Source: Cohnella sp. GbtcB17 (GTDB taxonomy: Bacteria > Bacillota > Bacilli > Paenibacillales > Paenibacillaceae). Taken from it: 64,000 bases of DNA. Position numbers and translations under genes: made by a program. Positions 15,591 through 23,216 of this stretch are shown piece by piece; within the stretch, counting starts at the first letter, position 1; the number at the start of each line of letters is the position of its first letter. The stretch is from the NCBI RefSeq assembly GCF_019091135.1, contig NZ_JAGXJW010000037.1, forward strand, positions 17,931 to 81,930. The letters run 5' to 3'. The notes beneath the pieces were generated by a model. It was not told where the DNA came from. It was given only the letters and a program-made list of their open reading frames with translations, and made no database searches.

Positions 15591-15732
15591 ACGTTAACGT
15601 ATGCATAAGGTCGAGAGACCGCCGGCGTTTGCGCAGTTAATCTCAAAGGTGTGTCCGCCTGATTCGCTTCCCTGAATTCCATCTGGCAGTCCAAGGTGCC
15701 GGAGACTCCGAAGCGTGAATATTTTGTTATAC
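15591..15732. repeat. Array repeat 8 (complete)
   Basis: ACGTTAACGTATGCATAAGG at the left, GCGCAGTTAATCTCAAAGGT and GTGTCCGCCTGATTCGCTTC in the middle, GCGTGAATATTTTGTTATAC at the right. The right end pairs with the far end of the next cassette (16262-16276). Confidence 0.78.
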
Positions 15733-15776
15733 GAAGGAACGTGCTTTTTTATTGAACTGCTAAAATAGTTCTTTAT

Positions 15777-16244
15777 TTAAATTCCAAAATGTATTACACA
15801 TTGATTATTTTTAATTGCTGTTTCTGTTACTTCAATTAATTTGTTTAAAGATTCAACCAATTCAATCTTGTTGAAAGAAATTTTTTCGTAAAAGCCTGTT
15901 TCGGAGTCTGCATTCCAACCGTAGTCCCCAGTTAAAATAATTTCGTTAGGAGCATTATTAAATAGATTCTTCCATGATGAAATTATTCGTATGAACGTAT
16001 CAAGGCTTTCCATATCCTTAATAATTGTGTATCCATATCGATCAAGTCCGTTTCCCGGAAAAGAACTAGTAGGACCTTTAGATTTGATCCATTCAAGGGA
16101 GTCATTGAAATAGTTTAGTAAATCATCATCAATTGATGCCTGCGGCGAAACCACAATGCCATTTATCACCACTCTGTGTTCATTCCATGAAACATCCGCT
16201 ATAGAAATATTTTCATCACCAACAATGAATTCATGATATGGCAC
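15777..16244 (-). CDS. Hypothetical protein, 155 aa (cassette)
   Basis: GTG at 16244 with AAGGGA 8 nt upstream. No recognised family; soluble, acidic, with WIKSKGPTSSFPGNGLDRYG and IILTGDYGWNAD as notable Gly/Trp-rich blocks. Its two flanks carry the best complementary cassette ends in the window (14 of 15 bases), making it a clean example of a single-gene cassette. Confidence 0.65.
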   Translation of the reverse strand: MPYHEFIVGDENISIADVSWNEHRVVINGIVVSPQASIDDDLLNYFNDSLEWIKSKGPTSSFPGNGLDRYGYTIIKDMESLDTFIRIISSWKNLFNNAPNEIILTGDYGWNADSETGFYEKISFNKIELVESLNKLIEVTETAIKNNQCVIHFGI

Positions 16245-16273
16245 ATTAAAAATCCCTTCAGGTTCTTTCGTAT

Positions 16274-16437
16274 AACGTTCCCTTATTCACGACGCCGAGA
16301 GGCTTAAGGCTCCGCAGGAGCCGGCTGCGCGCCAGCGCGTTAGCCTCGCAGATGTGTCCGCCGGATTCCGCTTCCTCGGATTCCAACACCCAGAGGGCAA
16401 CACCCCGAAGCATGAATACATTGTTACATGGCGTACC
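16274..16437. repeat. Array repeat 9 (complete)
   Basis: AACGTTCCCTTATTCACGAC, GAGAGGCTTAAGG with hairpin GGCTCC-GCA-GGAGCC, CGTTAGCCTCGCAGATGTG, then CCCGAAGCATGAATACATTG and GTTACAT. Outer arms and branch 1 are well formed. Confidence 0.8.
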
Positions 16438-16470
16438 ACACTTGTTGAAGCACATTCAATGTTTATAGCT

Positions 16471-16875
16471 TTAAAATTCTTTGTTTGCATTTCTAGTTTT
16501 ACTCTCTGCAAAGGAAAGTATGTTATCCAATGTAAAGAATAGGTAGTAAGTAATTATTCCATATAGAATGTGATTTTGATTAATATTAAATCCAACAAGA
16601 AGTAAAATAACTAATATTAGCAACAAAATGATGATGCTCAAAGCAATTGACATGATCATTCTCTTCCATATATTTCGAGTTGCTAAAGATAATTTCTCAA
16701 CTAAGTATGACGTTGGAAATGAAATAAAGAATGAAACAGAAAAAAATATAAAATAAACGGGGAAAAATATCACAATAAATTCATTAGGAAAGGATATTAA
16801 TATCATCGCCACTGTCATAATCAATGATGTAATAAATAGACTTATTAACTTGCTTACGATGCTTCCTGAATTCAT
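16471..16875 (-). CDS. Small membrane protein, 134 aa (cassette)
   Basis: Four hydrophobic helices are spread over the length (for example IVIFFPVYFIFFSVSFFISF and IIILLLILVILLLVGF), with short polar loops and a cytoplasmic basic tail. No family recognised. ATG at 16875 follows GGAGAAGAAATAA. Confidence 0.6.
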   Translation of the reverse strand: MNSGSIVSKLISLFITSLIMTVAMILISFPNEFIVIFFPVYFIFFSVSFFISFPTSYLVEKLSLATRNIWKRMIMSIALSIIILLLILVILLLVGFNINQNHILYGIITYYLFFTLDNILSFAESKTRNANKEF

Positions 16876-16908
16876 TTATTTCTTCTCCGTTCAAGTGGTA
16901 TTTCAGAT

Positions 16909-17053
16909 AACGTTCCCGTATTCACGACGCCTATAGGCTTAAGGTCGCGTGGCGACGGATCCGACAGGGCTTAGCCTCGTGGGTGTGTCCTACATCCACT
17001 TCGTGAAAATCCTCGGGCGGACCGAAGATCGACGAAGACGATCCGAATCGTTG
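16909..17053. repeat. Array repeat 10 (left part clear, right end decayed)
   Basis: AACGTTCCCGTATTCACGAC, AGGCTTAAGGTCGCG...GGGCTTAGCCTCGTGGGTG and GGGCGGACCGAAG are recognisable; the TTGTTA end is lost (CGAATCGTTGGCGAC). Confidence 0.65.
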
Positions 17054-17081
17054 GCGACTTCGAAGCAATTCTTAATAAGTT

Positions 17082-17399
17082 TTACTTCTTTAATAAGGTT
17101 TTATTATATATTTCAATTATCGTTGCATAGCCAACAAGCCTACTGCCCTCTTGAATTTGTATTTCCTTTCCTTCCCATAAGCATTCCGGGTATGCCTCAG
17201 GTGTGATAAACCTTATAGTTCCTATGACTGTTTCCCCCGGATTAACGCTTTCACGTTCATACATATGAATACCTGAAGTAAGATAATGATCTTTTACCGA
17301 ATGGGCTGGTCGATATCCTGAAAAAGCAGGTTTAGATCTACCGCCCTTTTCTGGAGTCAAAAAAGTAATTTTTGCCTTTACATCAGGTTCTTCGTTCAT
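17082..17399 (-). CDS. Stand-alone EF-Tu domain III-like protein, 105 aa (cassette)
   Basis: The sequence KAKITFLTPEKGGRSKPAFS is followed by GYRPAH, the ETVIGTIRFITPE strand and EIQIQEGSRLVGYATIIEI, which matches the third (tRNA-binding) beta-barrel of elongation factor Tu without the GTPase domain. Such small EF-Tu-like ORFs occur in accessory regions of Bacillales; their role is not known to me. ATG at 17399. Confidence 0.75.
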   Translation of the reverse strand: MNEEPDVKAKITFLTPEKGGRSKPAFSGYRPAHSVKDHYLTSGIHMYERESVNPGETVIGTIRFITPEAYPECLWEGKEIQIQEGSRLVGYATIIEIYNKTLLKK

Positions 17400-17462
17400 A
17401 AGAGTTCACCCAGGTTTATGATAAATTTGATTTTATAACTTTTTGATTCACCAATGGCACGT

Positions 17463-17619
17463 AACGTTCCGCATTCACTACGCCGAAAGGCTTAAGTCGC
17501 AATGCGACCGCTGCGTGCCAGCGCAGTTAGCCTCGCAGGTGTGTCCGCCTGATTCGCTTCCCTGAAATTCATCTGCGGATCGAGAGCCGCTAGGCTCCGA
17601 CGAGTGAATATATTGTTAT
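17463..17619. repeat. Array repeat 11 (complete, last of the array)
   Basis: AACGTTCCGCATTCACTACG, AAAGGCTTAAG with hairpin GTCGC-AAT-GCGAC, CGCAGTTAGCCTCGCAGGTG, hairpin GAGCC-GCTA-GGCTC, then GAGTGAATATATTGTTATGT. This is the best single copy for building a model. Confidence 0.8.
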
Positions 17620-17685
17620 GTGAAGTTCTATCTCTTCTATGAGAAACTCTCTATTCTCTTGATTACAATGGTGGCATTTCTGTTA

Positions 17686-18297
17686 TTAAGTAGAATTCTT
17701 CTTATTATCTTGTTTGTTATTTTGCTTCAATATCTTCTCCTTAATTTCTAATTTCATAGTTTCCGAGGGGTATATTTGTTTATCAGGAAAATCACTCAAG
17801 CTTGTTCCCCATTGGTATGCGTAAAATTTAGGAGATCGTTTAATAAATTCAATTAGCAAGTGATCTATTGTGGGATTTATGGAATTTTGAATATGCATCA
17901 TATACTTATCAAATATTTGCAATAGAGCGATTCCATGTTGCTTTGCATATTCCGTTGCACCACTTTGAAAACCTGATGTAGAGATTAATATCCCTTTGTG
18001 TGCACCTAAACTTCGTACTTTGTCAGCTAAAACCACAATCTTTTCACGTTCCACTGGTCTTTTATAACGCTTGCACTCAATTATTACTTTAAAGTCTACA
18101 GATAAAGCCACAAACTCAGCGACTATATCAATCTGGTATTCTCCATCATGGGTTCGAACCTTTTGGTTATGAAGTATTTTGAAGTCTTTAAGTGCTTCAG
18201 CTTCAGCATACGCTTCTAATATTTCTACGCAATACTTTTCAAATTCTAAAGCAGAAATACTCGCGACAAACTCACGGTATGGGTTGATAATTGCCAC
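17686..18297 (-). CDS. Mrr-type restriction endonuclease, 203 aa (cassette)
   Basis: The Mrr_cat fold shows YQIDIVAEF with its Asp and KVIIECKRYK (ExK catalytic motif), then GILISTSGFQSGATEYAKQHGIALLQI, all typical of methylation-dependent Mrr-like nucleases. The start used is GTG 18297. The same frame continues upstream through a TGA (18327-18325) into a decayed ORF, so the present gene could be the C-terminal part of a longer original protein. No partner methyltransferase is nearby. Confidence 0.82.
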   Translation of the reverse strand: MAIINPYREFVASISALEFEKYCVEILEAYAEAEALKDFKILHNQKVRTHDGEYQIDIVAEFVALSVDFKVIIECKRYKRPVEREKIVVLADKVRSLGAHKGILISTSGFQSGATEYAKQHGIALLQIFDKYMMHIQNSINPTIDHLLIEFIKRSPKFYAYQWGTSLSDFPDKQIYPSETMKLEIKEKILKQNNKQDNKKNST

Positions 18298-18324
18298 CTC
18301 ATGTTCTGCAGTAACGAACTCTAC

Positions 18325-18744
18325 TCATGAAGTTCCTTTTTGTGCTTTTAAAATATATCTTTTTGGCGGACCCACTTCTTGTTCAGCTTCAAAGTAAGCA
18401 AGGTTATTTCCATGCCCAACACCCAACAGCTGATATAAAGCTTCTTTCAATGGCAGCTTTTTCCCATCAATTTCAGGGTTAGAAGATCTAACGTAAGCTT
18501 CACTGATCGGGCTATTTTTCTTTATGAATTCCTATACCCATAAGACATCAGAGTTGTATTTCTCTATTTCCTTCATGAATTCCCGTTTTAATAAGTTCTC
18601 ATAATGATGGGCAAATCTACTAAGAGCATGTTTGCGCTTCTTTGAAGAATGCAATTCAAATAGTAATCTGGATCTAATTTCTCTTCGACAAAACAAATCT
18701 ACAAAATCAATTTCTTTTGTTTGTCCATCACGACACCGTCTTTA
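18325..18744 (-). pseudogene. Decayed ORF upstream of the Mrr gene
   Basis: A frame lacking a start codon reads GQTKEIDFVDLFCRREIRSR..., meets a TAG at 18534-18532, continues EFIKKNSPISEAYVRSSNPE...AYFEAEQEVGPPKRYILKAQ and ends at TGA 18327. The amino acid composition is gene-like on both sides of the internal stop. The family is unknown. It is in phase with the Mrr ORF. Confidence 0.55.
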
Positions 18745-18779
18745 ACCGCGTGAATATATAGTCAGAAGTCTTCGGCTTC

Positions 18780-19311
18780 CTAAGTTCCAATCATTTTTCG
18801 TGTATTCGTTATCCGGTTTGTTATCTCCTTTACTTCTTGCCTCGTCTTGACAATAATGATTTTCTTTTGATCTTTGAAGGCGTTGAGTTGTCCCAAAACT
18901 GTTGCTCGAGTTCTTTTTTTGTAATTCCAAACCGCATTTAATAAAAGTCCAATCCAGTTTCTCACGGCATTCTTCATTTAAATCTGGCCTCGTCTTAGCG
19001 TGATATCATATTCTTCGTTTAATGATTCTGTATAAACACAACCATCGAGACAAATCTAAAAAGATTACTGTATCTGCACGCTTTAATCTTAAATCCAAGG
19101 TTCTTGTATAATTGCCATCCATAATCCATTGTTCTTGGTTGGTAGCCTCTATAACAAAATTATCCCATTCCTCATTTGGAGTTGGGACCCAGTTGGGTTT
19201 CCAATAATACTTATCTAAATGAATAACGGGAAGTTTTAATTCTTCACTGATTCGCTGGGAAAGCGTAGACTTTCCAGATCCAGCGGAACCTATAATTAAT
19301 ATTCTGTTCAA
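18780..19311 (-). pseudogene. Adenylate kinase-like P-loop kinase (FlaR/topology-modulation type), broken
   Basis: ATG 19311 opens MNRILIIGSAGSGKSTLSQR (Walker A) followed by VIHLDKYYWKPNW and WIMDGNYTRTLDLRLKRAD, typical of this small kinase family. After LYRIIKRRI a TGA (19006-19008) interrupts; the frame goes on YHAKTRPDLNEECREKLDWT, then a frameshift leads to VWNYKKRTRATVLGQLNAFK and IIIVKTRQEV in the 18780-18977 frame. One nonsense change plus one shift inactivate it. Confidence 0.75.
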
Positions 19312-19382
19312 TTCAGTTCTCCTGCTTTCAGTATTTCGATGAATTCTTCATGCTTCGGACAGATCTACAACTGGCTACTCGA

Positions 19383-19952
19383 TCACAATCGACGTCTTCG
19401 TCGAAAGGTTTTCCAGGCCATGATCGATGCTGCGGCGACGAGTATTAAAGCGGATACATATAAGAAAAGATTGAGAGACGGCATGCTTCCTCCATAGGCG
19501 GTTCCGCTTAACGCGTTGGCTTCCATCGCGGCCGTTCCGAGAATCGCGACGGATTCATCGGCTGATGCCCGCATATTGCCGCTGCACAGATTCGTTTGGA
19601 GCATCCGATTCTCGTCATAATGAGCGAAGATGAGGTAAGATTGGTTTTTGCTGAACGAGACTCCGCAGGAAGCTGATCCTCCTCCTAGCGCTTGAATCGT
19701 GATTCGTTTGGTTGAGACGCCTTTCCAGGCGCGTTGAACGTCAAAGGCATATTCTCTTGTTGCGCCTGAACGCAATATGCTCGGTAAGCCCTTATGAATC
19801 ACTTTGCCGACGAACACGGCTGCGGCGCCGTCCAGTCTCTCCTGCGTGCTCTTATCGGCGCAGCTGCAGGCGAATGCTCTATCAGTTGGAAAGGAGAAGA
19901 GTCCGACTGCAACCAAGCTTATAAGCAGCAAAATGGAGATGTAACGCTTCAT
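19383..19952 (-). CDS. Exported TIMP-like protein with C-terminal anchor, 189 aa
   Basis: The signal peptide ends FACSC, so mature protein would begin at Cys, and CSCADKSTQERLDGAAAVFVGKV resembles the N-terminal wedge of tissue-inhibitor-of-metalloproteinase-like proteins found in Bacillales. Further Cys residues (SASCGVSF, TNLCSGNM) suggest disulfides. A C-terminal helix (LFLYVSALILVAAASIMAW) and RRRRR tail anchor it in the membrane. ATG at 19952. It lies at the step from AT-rich to GC-rich DNA. Confidence 0.7.
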   Translation of the reverse strand: MKRYISILLLISLVAVGLFSFPTDRAFACSCADKSTQERLDGAAAVFVGKVIHKGLPSILRSGATREYAFDVQRAWKGVSTKRITIQALGGGSASCGVSFSKNQSYLIFAHYDENRMLQTNLCSGNMRASADESVAILGTAAMEANALSGTAYGGSMPSLNLFLYVSALILVAAASIMAWKTFRRRRRL

Positions 19953-20054
19953 CAGTTGCCTCCTTTGCCTTCGATTAATATTACCTCCGTTATATCACAT
20001 TTAGTAAATTAAGGGAACCGAAGCATAGGCTTGATTGCATCGTCGCCACAACGC

Positions 20055-20087
20055 AAAAAAGAGCGACCCGCATCGCGCGGATCGCTC
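20055..20087 (-). terminator. Terminator of the EPS/lasso operon
   Basis: The minus strand reads GAGCGATCCGC-GCGAT-GCGGGTCGCTC followed by TTTTTTG, 26 nt after the VanZ-like stop. It is the first clear terminator after the long coupled gene series that begins at galU. Confidence 0.8.
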
Positions 20088-20112
20088 CAAATGAAAGCTG
20101 AATTACGATGTC

Positions 20113-20637
20113 CTACGGCCTCCCTGCCGCACGGCTGCGACGCCATTGCCGGTAGAGCGCGGCTGTGCCAAAGCATATGGCAAGACTGATCGCGCCGCCG
20201 GTCAGATCGACGAGCACGTCTTGATAGGTCGGCGTGCGCGCCGGCGAATAGCGTTGGTTCCACTCGTCCAGAATCGCGACGATCCCGACGACGGCCAGCG
20301 ACAGCGCAGCCGCAGCCGGCGGGCGCAGGCGGAACAAGCTCAGCACGAGCGCGGTTACTGCCGCCAGCACGCCGTAGACGAACAAGTGCGCGCTTTTGCG
20401 AAAGGCGAATTCGATCATGCCGTACGGATTGATGTCGCGGCGATACTCCTTGCCATCGTAGTGAATATCCACGCCCGGCAGCAGTCGCTCGGCCGTCTCG
20501 TAAGACAAAGTACGATTGAGCAGCGGCTGGATCGTCTGCTTACTGTAGGGCTGCGAAGACAGCTTAAAAATGACGATGACGACGCAGCACAGGAGGGCAA
20601 GCGCGATCAGGCGCCTCCAACTGATTTTGTCGGTCAT
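20113..20637 (-). CDS. VanZ family membrane protein, 174 aa
   Basis: VanZ signature elements are present: FAFRKSAHLFVYGVLA (RKxxH) and LDEWNQRYSPARTPTYQDVL (DExxQ...R...D), with four membrane helices. The first VanZ is a teicoplanin-resistance accessory protein; most homologues are uncharacterised. It lies 22 nt after cysC and ends the operon. A role in envelope protection or in lasso peptide immunity is possible but unproven. Confidence 0.85.
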   Translation of the reverse strand: MTDKISWRRLIALALLCCVVIVIFKLSSQPYSKQTIQPLLNRTLSYETAERLLPGVDIHYDGKEYRRDINPYGMIEFAFRKSAHLFVYGVLAAVTALVLSLFRLRPPAAAALSLAVVGIVAILDEWNQRYSPARTPTYQDVLVDLTGGAISLAICFGTAALYRQWRRSRAAGRP

Positions 20638-20659
20638 GATGCCGTTCCCCTTTCTGCGG

Positions 20660-21343
20660 TTAGACCTGCCCCGCTTCGGCGAGGCTGCCGAGCAAATCGC
20701 CGCGGCGCTCCAAGTAATCGATCAGGGCGGCGACGGATTCGCCGGCCGGCGCAAGCTGCGTATCGATCGTCAGCTCCGGCCGTTCGGGCACGTCGTACGG
20801 CGCTCCGATCCCCGTGAAGCTCGGGATTAAACCGCTGCGCGCCTTCTTGTACAGCCCCTTCGGATCCCGCCGCTCGCACTCTTCGAGGGAGCAACGGACG
20901 TAAACCTCGGCGAAGTCTCCCTCCTCGAACATAGCTCTGACCATCCCGCGGTCTTCGCCGTTCGGGGAGACGAGCGCCGCCAGCACGACGGTGCCCGCCT
21001 CGACGAACAGCTTGGACACTTCGCCGACTCTTCTTAAATTTTCCCGCCGGTCGCCCTCCGAGAAGCCGAGGTCGCGGCATAGTCCATGACGGACATTGTC
21101 GCCGTCCAACACCAGGCAGGCGATGCCCCGATCATGCAGCTCTCTTTCCAACGCAAAGGCGAGCGTGGACTTGCCCGATCCCGGCAGCCCCGTAAACCAA
21201 AGCACGCGACCTGAATGCCCGTTCTTGCGCTCCCGGTCCGCGCGCGTCACGCCTGAGCGCTGCCAGGTGACCTGACCGACCGGTGCAGCGCCTCGTCCGC
21301 CAGACGTGCCGGCAGCGCCTGCTGCATTATCGTTCGCTTGCAT
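20660..21343 (-). CDS. cysC: Adenylyl-sulfate kinase, 227 aa
   Basis: Phosphorylates APS at the 3' position to make PAPS, the donor for sulfotransferases. P-loop GLPGSGKST, the APS-binding segment DGDNVRHGLCRDLGFSEGDR and the lid region GLYKKARSGLIPSFTGI are all conserved. The N-terminal extension (about 25 residues) before TWQRSGVTRADRERKNGHSG is low-complexity. No ATP sulfurylase or PAPS reductase is adjacent. Placed last but one in an operon containing a sulfotransferase, it probably supplies PAPS for a tailoring reaction, not for assimilation. Confidence 0.9.
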   Translation of the reverse strand: MQANDNAAGAAGTSGGRGAAPVGQVTWQRSGVTRADRERKNGHSGRVLWFTGLPGSGKSTLAFALERELHDRGIACLVLDGDNVRHGLCRDLGFSEGDRRENLRRVGEVSKLFVEAGTVVLAALVSPNGEDRGMVRAMFEEGDFAEVYVRCSLEECERRDPKGLYKKARSGLIPSFTGIGAPYDVPERPELTIDTQLAPAGESVAALIDYLERRGDLLGSLAEAGQV

Positions 21344-21392
21344 GCGAATCCCTCCCGTAGTTAACCGCGTGCGGTCCGGTGCGCGGTCGCGT

Positions 21393-23201
21393 TTATCTGA
21401 CGCCTGCCGGCCATTCGATGACGCCGTCGCTCAAACGTCCGTCCGGCGCACCCACAGGACCGTCTTCCCGAACGATCGCCTCTCCCTGCTCCATGACGAC
21501 GACTTGATCCGCTCCCCGGATCGTCGACAGGCGGTGCGCGATGACGACGATCGTCATCTTTCCTTTGAGCCGATCGATCGCCTCCTGAATACGAGCCTCG
21601 TTCTCGGTATCGAGCGCGCTGGTCGCTTCGTCCAGCACGAGGATCGAAGGCTTCCTGAGGATCGCCCGCGCCAGCACGAGCCGCTGCCGTTCGCCGCCCG
21701 ACAGACGGACGCCTCGGTCGCCGACGACCGTATCCAGCCCTTCGGGCAAACGCCGCACAAAATCTTCAGAAGCCGAGAAACGCAGCGCCTCCCAGAGCTC
21801 CGTCTCGCTCGCGTCCGGGCGTACGGCCAGCAGATTGTCCCGAATGCTCTCGTGAAACAAAAACGGCTCCTGCGCTACATAGCTCACCGCATGACGCAAA
21901 GCGAGACGCCGTTCGCCCGTTACCGGGAGACCGTCGATCAGCACCGATCCGCGCTCGGGCTCGAGCAGGCCCATCAAGAGGTCGACGAGCGTGCTCTTGC
22001 CCGCGCCCGACTTGCCGACGATGGCCGTCATTTTGCCTGCCGGTATGCGAAGGCATACGTCACGCAGCGCATAATCCGCGTCTGCGTCGCCGGCGTATTT
22101 GAAGTAGACGTGACGGCACTCGATCCCCGTCTTCACGTCGAGCCCCGTCGCCCGATCGCCGGCTTCGTCGGCTCCCGATTCCCGGGCTTCGGCGCATTCG
22201 CGCTCAAGCTCGCGCAAGCTGCGGAACGCGGGAATCGCGGAGCCGATCTGCTCCGCGTTCGATTGGATCTGCGCGAAGCGGGGCCACAGCCGCGCGAACA
22301 GCACGACGATGAGCAGGAGCTCGCCCGCGCCGACGTGGAGCATTTCAACGGCGAGGTACACGAACAAGGCGATCAGCGCCGCAGAAGAGGTCTTGTACAA
22401 GCTCGACGTCGTCGCCTGGAGCCGCGCGAAGGCGATGAAGTTCGCCTCCATCCGCCCGGTCAGCCCGCGGAACCAGCCGAGATACGAATCCTCCAGTCGG
22501 TTGCTCTTAATATCCTTGATGCCGTTGAAATGATCGGTCAAACCCGCATAGTATTGCTGCGACAGCTCGCTCGTGCGGTTGCCGACCTCCTTGGCCCGCC
22601 GGATCTTGCGGCGCATGACGAACGCGATCGCCGCACCGCTCACGAGCACGACCGCCGTCAGCTTCGCCGACAGCCAGAAGGCGATCCCGATCTGGATGAC
22701 GGTAAACGCGACCGAGGAAGCAAGCTGCAAAAACAGGTAAGTCGCCTGGCTGACCCGCGCCAGCTCGGAGGTGAGCAGGTGATGGAAGTCGGACCGCCGG
22801 CGACGCAGAAAAAAGATCCAGTCGGAGCGCATGAGCGACGCATACAGCGAGAGGCGCAGATGCCGGATGAAGCCCTGCTGCAGCCGGGTGCCGCGGATGC
22901 TTTGCGCCCGCTGCAGCAGCGACTGCAGCGTCACGATCAGCACGTAAGCGGCAAGCAGGACGGGCAGCGCCAGATTCGAGGGCAGCTCGCGCAGCGCGGC
23001 CAGCGCCTCGCCGGCGAACGGGAGGCTGCCGGTGCCGCCTGCGCCGTCGCCGAGCAGGCCAAGCAGTCCGAGCATCGGCGCGAGCATGTAGATGCCGATG
23101 CCGTCGAACAGGCCGAGCGCGACCATCGCGGCGAACTGGGCGTACAGGCGCATCCCCGCGTAGCTGCGCAGCCGGTTCAAGTAAAACCGCAGTTCGTTCA
23201 T
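21393..23201 (-). CDS. ABC transporter, fused permease-ATPase, lasso peptide exporter (D protein), 602 aa
   Basis: N-terminal ABC type-1 membrane domain with six helices (residues about 20-320). The ATPase domain follows with Walker A VGKSGAGKST, signature RLSGGERQRLVLA, Walker B ILVLDEATSALD and switch His VVIAHRLST. Homodimeric exporters of this kind give immunity by pumping out the mature lasso peptide. It starts 15 nt after the nucleotidyltransferase gene, in line with known lasso operons. Confidence 0.88.
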   Translation of the reverse strand: MNELRFYLNRLRSYAGMRLYAQFAAMVALGLFDGIGIYMLAPMLGLLGLLGDGAGGTGSLPFAGEALAALRELPSNLALPVLLAAYVLIVTLQSLLQRAQSIRGTRLQQGFIRHLRLSLYASLMRSDWIFFLRRRRSDFHHLLTSELARVSQATYLFLQLASSVAFTVIQIGIAFWLSAKLTAVVLVSGAAIAFVMRRKIRRAKEVGNRTSELSQQYYAGLTDHFNGIKDIKSNRLEDSYLGWFRGLTGRMEANFIAFARLQATTSSLYKTSSAALIALFVYLAVEMLHVGAGELLLIVVLFARLWPRFAQIQSNAEQIGSAIPAFRSLRELERECAEARESGADEAGDRATGLDVKTGIECRHVYFKYAGDADADYALRDVCLRIPAGKMTAIVGKSGAGKSTLVDLLMGLLEPERGSVLIDGLPVTGERRLALRHAVSYVAQEPFLFHESIRDNLLAVRPDASETELWEALRFSASEDFVRRLPEGLDTVVGDRGVRLSGGERQRLVLARAILRKPSILVLDEATSALDTENEARIQEAIDRLKGKMTIVVIAHRLSTIRGADQVVVMEQGEAIVREDGPVGAPDGRLSDGVIEWPAGVR

Positions 23202-23216
23202 CGCCTCACCCCGCCC

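Larger units (their letters stand above)
10587..17620 (-). mobile_element. Integron-like gene cassette array (no integrase visible)
   Basis: About ten minus-strand cassettes, each holding one ORF or one coupled pair, are separated by copies of one imperfectly palindromic repeat. Repeat ends carry AACGTT on the left and TTGTTA plus variable bases on the right. For several cassettes the variable bases at the two ends are complementary to each other: 15726-15740 with 16262-16276 (14/15), 13978-13989 with 14712-14723 (11/12), 11316-11330 with 11919-11933 (12/15). This mirrors the TTRRRY/RYYYAA ends of integron cassettes. Cargo is typical of cassettes: acetyltransferase, phosphatase, VOC, nuclease and unknown genes. 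A recombinase must lie elsewhere or be absent. Confidence 0.6.

Noticed and set aside
16909..17053. tRNA-like cloverleaf in the array repeats
   Set aside because: The multi-branch fold superficially resembles a cloverleaf, but no CCA end, anticodon loop or T-loop sequence is found.
10587..17620. Classical mobile integron
   Set aside because: No intI-like integrase, attI or resistance cassette is present, and the repeats are not recognisable class 1-type attC sites; only an integron-like organisation is claimed.
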